Shown piece after piece: positions 32,793 through 38,589 of a stretch of 38,589 nt of DNA. Each line of letters begins with the position of its first letter. The first letter of the stretch is position 1. Source of the stretch: JAAYJS01 sp964346185 (GTDB taxonomy: Bacteria; Bacillota; Clostridia; Eubacteriales; Eubacteriaceae); the NCBI GenBank assembly GCA_964346185.1, contig CAYFTR010000015.1, positions 1 through 38,589 on the forward strand, in the 5' to 3' direction. The notes below the pieces were generated by a model. The model saw only the letters and a list, made by a program, of their open reading frames with translations. It ran no database searches and was not told the origin of the DNA. A program made the translations under genes and the position numbers.

Positions 32793-34082
32793 TTATTTAT
32801 TTATATGATCCGGAATCGGTAAAATATTTACCTTACCGCCAAATGCTTTTAAGCCTATAATACCGCCAGTAACCATTGACAGCAAAAAGATCCAACCTGA
32901 AAACGAAAAGTTTGCAATTGCGGAATACATCGCCCCGATATTGCAGCCTAAGCCGAAACGGGAACCGAATCCCAACATCAAACCGCCTAAAGCGTAATAA
33001 AAGGCATCTTTTGCCGAGAAATCAAAATCGATTTTAAAGCGATGCGCCATTAAAAAGGCCAAGGTACTGCCAAAGAACAAACCGATGTTTCGAATCGTTC
33101 CGCCGTCACTGAGCAAGCCGGCATCCACTTTTGCCAGGTGGGACCCGAAATTCAGCTCTGAAAAAGTCACGCCCAGTTTTTGAAGTACGGCAACATCCAG
33201 GGTGACTAAAGCGGTCGACACACCCCATGCTTTGCCGGTTGTTACCATTACAAAGACCGCGCCGAAAGCTAACGCGAGCGCGCCGACAACAAAATCCCAA
33301 CGTTCTATGAAAAGTTTGTGATAGGTGGCGTAAGAAAAAAAGGAACGATCTTCGCCGCTATAGGGTAGCTCAAAATCCTCGTAATCGCCTTTCGGATCTT
33401 GATAGGTATTGTTTTCTTTACGTTTTTTCTCGTAAGTTTTGGCAATCCCATAAACCCCACCTAAAAGTGCAAGGGTTAGGATAAAAGATCCCAAATAGCC
33501 GAATACTTGAGGGAAGTGTAGACGTACCCCCATTTGACCCAACGCCGTACGGTCAAAGACCTCTCTCGCCCAGTGACCCGGCGCAGCGGCTAAAACAAAG
33601 AAGATAAACGCAATCAAGGCTCTGCCTTGACCTTCTCCGAAATCCGCTAGGGTACCAGAGCCGCAACCGCCTGCCAGCATCATACCGATTCCAAATACCA
33701 TACCGCCGACAACGGTTGCCAAGTTTGTAAAATATACGTTTTGTGTGCCGGGAATAATGGCTTGCCCCTCTTGTGCCATGTAAGCCGGAAGGGCACCGCC
33801 CATGGCGGCTTTCCATTGAATGCCCATAAAAATAAATGCCGTTACACCGACTAAAAGAATTAAGGCGGTGGTTAAACTACTTTCACCTCGCATATAAATG
33901 CGTTTGACGCCGCCGGCAAACCCGAAACGGGATCGGGTTAAAATATAGCCCAGGATAACACCTGCAAATAAGTAGATGCCCAAATTGTCTTTGAGTGTTT
34001 TGACATAAGAACCGAAAATAAAAAGACCAATAATCAATAAAACGCCTGTTGCAGTTTGGGAATAGGATTTCCCTTTGTTCAT
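32793..34082 (-). CDS. YeeE/YedE-family sulfur (thiosulfate/sulfur species) transporter
   Basis: A 429-residue protein with about ten or more membrane helices in two related halves. Each carries the family's cysteine motif: AGGCGSGTL (Cys140) and GLGCNIGAM (Cys380). In TsuA, a member of the family, such cysteines relay thiosulfate through the pore. Residues 215-255 form a charged loop between the halves. Other members are linked to selenium or sulfite, so the substrate is inferred. It heads the operon with the disulfide reductase. AGGAG is close to the ATG. Its promoter overlaps a palindrome. Confidence 0.85.
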   Translation of the reverse strand: MNKGKSYSQTATGVLLIIGLFIFGSYVKTLKDNLGIYLFAGVILGYILTRSRFGFAGGVKRIYMRGESSLTTALILLVGVTAFIFMGIQWKAAMGGALPAYMAQEGQAIIPGTQNVYFTNLATVVGGMVFGIGMMLAGGCGSGTLADFGEGQGRALIAFIFFVLAAAPGHWAREVFDRTALGQMGVRLHFPQVFGYLGSFILTLALLGGVYGIAKTYEKKRKENNTYQDPKGDYEDFELPYSGEDRSFFSYATYHKLFIERWDFVVGALALAFGAVFVMVTTGKAWGVSTALVTLDVAVLQKLGVTFSELNFGSHLAKVDAGLLSDGGTIRNIGLFFGSTLAFLMAHRFKIDFDFSAKDAFYYALGGLMLGFGSRFGLGCNIGAMYSAIANFSFSGWIFLLSMVTGGIIGLKAFGGKVNILPIPDHINK

Positions 34083-34457
34083 TTTTCTCTCCTAATTTAG
34101 ATGATTTAAAATAGAATGTTTATTATAATTGTGTTAAATTATAATTTAACAACTCCACTTTGTAAAGTCTAATTTAGAATGTGGCTATTCTTTACGGGAA
34201 TAGCTGTTTCAACTGCAATGTTTGTTTAATGATTTTACCCTTATCGAAAAACTTTATAGGCGTCGGCAACGGCTTCAGATTGAATGCCGTCAACACATAC
34301 CGTGAATGACCCGGCTTGTTCACCTGCCGATTGCACGTCGCTGTAGGCAACAGGCAACTATAAAGCGGTTCACTTCGCCGGTCATTCCAAATTTTTTTAT
34401 GCTTCTCACCCAAAGCCTATTATCGCTTTTGTTATTTGTCAACCGTACGGTCTCTTT
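34083..34457. other. Spacer between valS and the sulfur operon
   Basis: It holds the yeeE promoter with its palindrome at the left end. A short frame at 34241-34357 (minus) reads like a protein C-terminus (QAGSFTVCVDGIQSEAV, then ADAYKVFR and stop) but has no start. A 10-bp palindrome ACCGTACGGT (34442-34451) follows valS. No intact gene is seen. Confidence 0.55.
34132..34166 (-). promoter_or_regulatory. yeeE-operon promoter overlapped by a 20-bp perfect palindrome
   Basis: TTTACA (34161-34166) and TATAAT (34138-34143) are 17 bases apart. The -10 lies in the palindrome TGTTAAATTATAATTTAACA (34132-34151), whose symmetry suits a dimeric repressor that would block the promoter. Confidence 0.7.
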
Positions 34458-37109
34458 TTACTTATTCATATAAGCTTTTAAACGTTCTTCAACTTTCTTT
34501 AAGGTTAAGGCATAATTTTGCTGCTTTTCTCTTTCCGCCGCAACAACTTTTTCCGGTGCTTTTCCCACAAATTGCGGATTGTTGAGCTTACCTTCGACCC
34601 GTTGTAATTCTTTTAAAAGTTTTTCTTTCTCTTTGTTCAGCCGTTCCATTTCCTTTTCTTTATCAACCAAATCATCTAAGGAAATAAACATTTCGACCCG
34701 ATCCACCACCATGCTGATATAATCTTCGGACACATCGGTCGAATCGATGATTTTAATTTCAGATACGGATGCCAGGCTGATAAAGTAATTCGTGTAAGTT
34801 TCCAAAACCGTTTGAACATCGGCAGAGGGGTGTGCGACATAAAGTGCCGCCTTCTTGGAATGGGGCACCTCTTTTTCCGCACGGATATTCCGAATATGTT
34901 TAATGGCATCCATCATAAAGTCCATCTTGGCGACTTCTTCCGGGAATGCCCATTCGCCTCGACGTTCCGGCCAAGGTGCTATAATCATCGGTGCCTGTTG
35001 GCCTGGCAAGTAGGTGTTAAGCTCTTCCGTAATAAAAGGAATAAAGGGGTGGAGCAAACGCAGTGTTTCAAGCAAAACTTTATTTAAAACGTACAATGCC
35101 GTTTTTTTGGAGACTTCGTCCTCGCCATACAGTCTGAACTTAACCAGTTCTATATACCAGTCGCAGTATTCGTTCCATGTAAAGTCGTACAATTTGGCGG
35201 CGGCAATCCCCATTTCGTACTTGTCCATGTTTTGGGTAACTTCTTCGCACAAGTCGTTGAAGCGGCTTAATATCCATTTATCTGAAATTTCCAAATTTGT
35301 CATGGCTTCCGCTTCGTATTCGAAGATATTCTCTTCGGTGTTCATCAACACAAAGCGTGCGGCGTTCCATATTTTGTTGAGGAAGTTTCTGCTGGACAAG
35401 AGTTTGTCTTCCTGCCAGCGAATATCGTTACCCGGCGAGTTGCCCGTCATCAGTGTAAAACGCAGGGCATCCGCCGAGTAGTTTTCAATAATTTCCAAAG
35501 GGTCGATGCCGTTACCCAAGGATTTGCTCATCTTGCGGCCTTGGGCGTCTCTGACCAAACCGTGGATATACACATCGGCAAAGGGTACTTCGCCTTTTTT
35601 GTAGAGCCCCATAAAAATCATACGGGCTACCCAGAAAAAGATAATGTCGTAACCTGTTACCAAAACCGTATTGGGATAGAATTTTTTTAAGTCTTCGGTG
35701 TCTTTCGGCCAACCTAAGGTTGAAAAGGGCCACAACCCAGAAGAAAACCAGGTGTCCAAAGCATCTTCATCTTGGGTGAAGCGTTCGGAGCCGCAGTCGG
35801 GACAAGTGTCGGGTTTTTCCATGGCAACCACCATTTTTCCGCAGTTGTCGCAATAATACGCCGGTATTTGGTGTCCCCACCACAATTGTCTGGAAATACA
35901 CCAATCGCGGATGTTTTCCATCCAGTTAAAGTAAATTTTACTGAAACGGTCGGGTACAAATTTCGTGTCGCCTTTTTTAACGGCATCGATCGCCGGCTCC
36001 GCCAAGGGTTGCATTTTAACAAACCATTGTTCGGAAGTCATGGTTTCGATGGTGGTATCGCAACGGTAGCAACCGCCGACGTTGTGTACGTGGTCTTCGA
36101 TTTTTTCCATGTACCCTGCCGCTTCCAAGTCCGCAACAATTTTTTTACGGGCTTCGTAACGATCCAAGCCGGCATAGGCACCGCCCAATTCATTTATACT
36201 GCCGTCCTCGTTGAGGATATTTATTTCTTCCAAATGATGACGCTTGCCGACTTCGTAGTCGTTGGGGTCATGGGCGGGGGTCATTTTAACCACACCGGTT
36301 CCGAAGCTCATGTCCACGTAGTCGTCCGCGACAATGGGCATTTCTCTGTTTACCAAGGGTAGGATCGCCGTTTTTCCGATTAAATGACGGTAGCGGTCGT
36401 CCTCGGGGTTAACGGCAACACCGGTATCCCCAAGCATGGTTTCAGGACGGGTGGTTGCAACAACCAATACCTCATCGCTGTCTTTGACGGGGTAACGAAT
36501 ATGCCACAGATGTCCGGCCTGTTCGCTGTATTCGACTTCCGCGTCGGATAAAGCGGTTTTACAGTCGGGACACCAGTTGATAATTCGGGAGCCTTTATAA
36601 ATGAGTCCTTCGTTGTACAGGTCCACAAAGGTTTTTTTAACGGCTTCACTGCAACCTTCGTCCAAGGTAAAGCGTTCTCTGTCCCAGTCACAGGAAGCGC
36701 CGAGTTCTTTCGTTTGTTGGCGAATGCGGTCTCTGTATTTTGTCGCCCATGCCCAGGCTCTTTCCAAAAAAGTTTCTCTACCCAGTTCTTCCTTGGTGAC
36801 ACCTTCGGTTTCCCATATGTTTTGCGCCACTTTTACTTCCGTAGCAATACTGGCATGGTCCATACCGGGCAGCCACAAAGCGGCATAACCCTGCATTCTC
36901 TTATATCTGGTCAAGACGTCCTGCAGTGTATCGTCAAATGCGTGCCCCATATGTAATTGACCTGTAATATTCGGTGGCGGCATGACAATGGTAAAGGGTT
37001 TTCCGTCGGCGTGCACCTCCGGTTTAAAGTAACCTTTTTCTTCCCACCATCGGTATATTTTTTTTTCAACATCACTCGGTTGATACACCTTAGACATTTC
37101 TTTGTTCAT
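34458..37109 (-). CDS. valS: Valyl-tRNA synthetase
   Basis: This 883-residue class I synthetase has the HIGH-type motif PPNITGQLHMGHA (HMGH at 53-56), a CP1 editing domain (about 150-350; TTRPETMLGDT), Cys-pair knuckles in WCPDCKTAL, GGCYRCDTT and CDNCGK...CPDCG, KMSKS at 526-530, and an anticodon domain. The C-terminal coiled coil (about 815-883) begins KEKEMERLNKEKEKLLKEL. All match bacterial ValRS. The start MNKEMSKVYQ is normal, and an extended -10 (TGATATAAT) lies upstream. No T-box elements are visible although Firmicute valS genes often have them. Confidence 0.95.
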   Translation of the reverse strand: MNKEMSKVYQPSDVEKKIYRWWEEKGYFKPEVHADGKPFTIVMPPPNITGQLHMGHAFDDTLQDVLTRYKRMQGYAALWLPGMDHASIATEVKVAQNIWETEGVTKEELGRETFLERAWAWATKYRDRIRQQTKELGASCDWDRERFTLDEGCSEAVKKTFVDLYNEGLIYKGSRIINWCPDCKTALSDAEVEYSEQAGHLWHIRYPVKDSDEVLVVATTRPETMLGDTGVAVNPEDDRYRHLIGKTAILPLVNREMPIVADDYVDMSFGTGVVKMTPAHDPNDYEVGKRHHLEEINILNEDGSINELGGAYAGLDRYEARKKIVADLEAAGYMEKIEDHVHNVGGCYRCDTTIETMTSEQWFVKMQPLAEPAIDAVKKGDTKFVPDRFSKIYFNWMENIRDWCISRQLWWGHQIPAYYCDNCGKMVVAMEKPDTCPDCGSERFTQDEDALDTWFSSGLWPFSTLGWPKDTEDLKKFYPNTVLVTGYDIIFFWVARMIFMGLYKKGEVPFADVYIHGLVRDAQGRKMSKSLGNGIDPLEIIENYSADALRFTLMTGNSPGNDIRWQEDKLLSSRNFLNKIWNAARFVLMNTEENIFEYEAEAMTNLEISDKWILSRFNDLCEEVTQNMDKYEMGIAAAKLYDFTWNEYCDWYIELVKFRLYGEDEVSKKTALYVLNKVLLETLRLLHPFIPFITEELNTYLPGQQAPMIIAPWPERRGEWAFPEEVAKMDFMMDAIKHIRNIRAEKEVPHSKKAALYVAHPSADVQTVLETYTNYFISLASVSEIKIIDSTDVSEDYISMVVDRVEMFISLDDLVDKEKEMERLNKEKEKLLKELQRVEGKLNNPQFVGKAPEKVVAAEREKQQNYALTLKKVEERLKAYMNK

Positions 37110-37407
37110 AATTACCTCACTCTAATTAAATCTCTACGTTAAGCGTTAATTATATCAAATAGTTCTTTAGTATAAAAGTATTGCTTTATTATATTTACTC
37201 ACAACAAATTGGCAGACGGAATGTATTAATGTTATACGGGTTAAACGAGTATCTGTCCCTATTTTTAATTTATGCGTTCCGTCTCAGACGGTGACTTCGG
37301 ATCCTTTATGTCGTTTGTAACAGATTTTTTTACATGCGTATAAGCTCAACTTTCGTCTTTGACAGGGGCGTCGTCCCCTACAAAATAATGTAAAATTCCT
37401 TTTAAAA
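37110..37407. other. valS upstream region
   Basis: Besides the valS promoter it contains complementary segments that can pair in two ways on the minus strand: CCGTCT-G-AGACGG locally (37279-37291), or AGACGGAA (37277-37284) with TTCCGTCT (37214-37221). A small AGGGG/CCCCT hairpin lies at 37364-37379. No gene is seen. Confidence 0.45.
37149..37157 (-). promoter_or_regulatory. valS promoter (extended -10)
   Basis: TGATATAAT on the minus strand; the -10 TATAAT is at 37149-37154. The -35 (TTTTAT) is weak. The leader would be about 30 bases. Confidence 0.55.
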
Positions 37408-37587
37408 TTACAGCTCGATAACCTGCAAACCGTAAGGTGTGAGCCGTCCAACAAGCGTTCGGGTATTCAAGTCGTCACGCAATATGGACGTGCCAAACTG
37501 CCCGGCACCGCCTGATAATTCATCTCTTATGTTCCTATATCCTACCACTAAGCGTTGCGTAAGCCTTGCGGCGTTGCCTTTATTCGC
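37408..37587 (-). pseudogene. C-terminal remnant of an unidentified protein
   Basis: A 60-codon open frame ends in a natural-looking C-terminus: LRDDLNTRTLVGRLTPYGLQ, then VIEL and stop. The L-x-P-Y-G-x-x-V-x-E-L ending resembles the last beta strands of glycoside hydrolases, but this is weak evidence. No start is present, and its upstream half is made of the tandem repeat. I read it as a fragment left by rearrangement. Confidence 0.4.
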
Positions 37588-37735
37588 TTACTTCCTTTCG
37601 CTCATACCGGCACCGCCTGATAATTCATCTCTTACGTTCCTATATCCTACGCTAAGCGTAAAATAAGCCTTGCGGCGTTGCCTTTATTCGCTCACTTCCT
37701 TTCGCTCATACCGGCACCGCCTGATAATTCATCTC
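37503..37735. repeat. Tandem repeat, 105-bp unit, about 2.2 copies
   Basis: Copy 1 is 37503-37607 (105 bp), copy 2 is 37608-37711 (104 bp) and a partial third copy is 37712-37735 (24 bp). The copies differ at single bases and in one short core, where copy 2 carries a 21-bp sequence (37653-37673) identical to the rex 3' end in inverted orientation. The array lies between the rex terminator and the C-terminal remnant. Confidence 0.9.
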
Positions 37736-37771
37736 AAAAAAACGGCTCGGAGAGTCAACTCTCCGGCCGTT
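37736..37771 (-). terminator. Rho-independent terminator of rex
   Basis: ACGGC plus CGGAGAG pair with CTCTCCG plus GCCGT (12 bp with one bulged A) over a 4-base loop and are followed by seven T on the minus strand. Confidence 0.92.
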
Positions 37772-37794
37772 TGTTTTGTTCTGATTTGCAAGGC

Positions 37795-38436
37795 TTATTT
37801 TACGCTTACATCATCCAAATAATAGGTTAATGTCAGAATGGAGTCGGTAATATTTACATTTTCAACTCTAACGTCCTGCGGTACTTTTAAATCCAAGGGA
37901 ACCAAGTTTAATATGCCTTTGATTCCGGAAGCAACTATCATATCCGCCAATTGTTGGCCGACCTCCCGAGGAACGGATAAAACGGCAATACTGACACCTT
38001 CTTTTTTTACAAAGTCAATAAAGTCCGCCGTGTCTTTAACGGGGACATTTCCGACCTCTTTACCGATTTTTTCGGGATCGTTGTCGAACATGGCTATGAT
38101 TTCTATGTTTTCGTGACCGAGTCTCTCAAAGTTGGATATGGCACGACCTAAGTTACCGGCACCGATAATCACCGATTTGTATGTTCTGGACAGTCCCAAA
38201 ATGTTACGAATGGCTTTTTTAAGATCCGTAACACGGTAGCCGTAACCCTGTTGACCATAGGCACCGAAGGAATTTAAGTCCTGTCGTATTTGCGATGCCG
38301 TCAATCCCATTAACTCCGATAACTGCTTTGATGAGATTCTGTCAACATCTTTTGTTTCCAAATCTTTTAAATATTGATAATATCTCGGTAACCGTCTGAC
38401 GACAGTAATCGACACATCGGATTTTGCATTGTTCAT
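37795..38436 (-). CDS. rex: Redox-sensing transcriptional repressor Rex
   Basis: A 213-residue protein starting at the ATG at 38436, five bases after GGAGGTG. A longer start seven codons upstream would place that ribosome site inside the gene. Residues 1-80 are a winged helix (VVRRLPRYYQYLKDL, LTASQIRQDLNSFGAYG) and 80-195 a Rossmann domain with the NADH loop IIGAGNLGRAI and MFDNDPEKIG. A C-terminal swapped helix follows. Rex senses NADH/NAD+ and represses fermentation genes at low NADH. The family site TTGTGA-N6-TCACAA is not seen at its own promoter. The last codons (VSVK) are echoed in the nearby repeat. Confidence 0.95.
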   Translation of the reverse strand: MNNAKSDVSITVVRRLPRYYQYLKDLETKDVDRISSKQLSELMGLTASQIRQDLNSFGAYGQQGYGYRVTDLKKAIRNILGLSRTYKSVIIGAGNLGRAISNFERLGHENIEIIAMFDNDPEKIGKEVGNVPVKDTADFIDFVKKEGVSIAVLSVPREVGQQLADMIVASGIKGILNLVPLDLKVPQDVRVENVNITDSILTLTYYLDDVSVK

Positions 38437-38500
38437 ACTAACACCTCCATGATCCATACACGCCCTGCTCTATCTTTACAGGAGATGAACAATTTATTTC

Positions 38501-38529
38501 ATTATACTCTAAAAATTTTAACATATCAA
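38501..38529 (-). promoter_or_regulatory. rex promoter
   Basis: TTGATA (38524-38529) and TATAAT (38501-38506) are 17 bases apart. The leader is about 60 bases. Confidence 0.75.
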
Positions 38530-38589
38530 TTTATAAACCCGGATAGTAAAATTAAGCTAGACAATTAAATAAAAATAAGCCACATGTGA

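Noticed and set aside
34192..34413. 73-codon minus-strand gene upstream of the sulfur operon
   Set aside because: TTG start without a ribosome site, no recognisable composition or domain; a different frame in the same stretch looks more protein-like.
37439..37666. 75-codon plus-strand gene with repeated peptide
   Set aside because: The peptide repetition only reflects the 105-bp DNA repeat; there is no ribosome site and the stop comes from the inverted rex end.
37503..37735. CRISPR array
   Set aside because: Only about two long units in direct contact, no spacers and no cas genes.
1..38589. UGA-to-Trp genetic code
   Set aside because: TGA ends ispE and the HAD gene at natural positions, and TGG is used for Trp throughout.
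38574..38589. CACATGTG palindrome at the right edge as an operator
   Set aside because: It is short, at the window edge, and has no visible promoter context.

Overview
The window looks like chromosome of an anaerobic, low-to-middle GC Gram-positive bacterium (Bacillota, probably Clostridia or Tissierellia). Grounds: strong AGGAGG-type ribosome binding sites, frequent TTG/GTG starts, TATAAT and extended -10 promoters, Rho-independent terminators, and Firmicute genes such as rae1 (yacP), pheB, rex and a yybP-ykoY riboswitch. TGA is an ordinary stop here (ispE and the HAD gene end in it). The genus cannot be named from sequence alone. I see no phage, insertion sequence, rRNA or CRISPR array.

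Layout. 1-3.6 kb: accessory and partly decayed, with the end of a TetR regulator, an alpha/beta hydrolase, a PucR/CdaR-type regulator remnant on the minus strand, and a cytoplasmic GH13 alpha-amylase whose only defect is an in-frame TGA at a Trp position. 3.8-9.1 kb (minus): a translation block tyrS-hisS-rRNA methyltransferase-rlmB-rae1, followed by tRNA-Tyr and tRNA-Thr with their own promoter and terminator. 9.3-13.2 kb: lspA with a long basic tail, gntR and ispE (minus), then a HAD phosphatase and ung (plus). 13.2-17.6 kb (minus): VWA protein, MoxR ATPase and a second, paralogous VWA protein, a probable metalloenzyme-activation chaperone set with no visible client. 17.8-24.4 kb: the aspartate-to-threonine branch, with lysC and hom leftward and thrC, thrB, pheB-type ACT protein and a DUF2284 protein rightward. 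The 0.6-kb divergent control region holds an attenuator-like leader in front of hom. 24.4-27.3 kb (minus): a P2-type cation ATPase behind a Mn2+ (yybP-ykoY) riboswitch, suggesting manganese efflux. 27.5-34.1 kb: a sulfur module, with a frameshifted LysR gene, a taurine-type ABC transporter (tauC-tauA-tauB), a CoA-disulfide reductase-rhodanese fusion and a YeeE/YedE sulfur transporter whose promoter lies on a 20-bp perfect palindrome. 34.4-38.5 kb (minus): valS, a repeat-rich spacer (105-bp tandem repeat with an inverted copy of the rex 3' end and a protein C-terminal remnant), and the redox repressor rex.

Most worth a second look: the VWA-MoxR-VWA cassette with its GKN P-loop, the hom leader, the sulfur module with its palindromic operator, the single-lesion genes (amylase TGA, LysR poly-T), the rex-derived inverted repeat, and the lspA tail.
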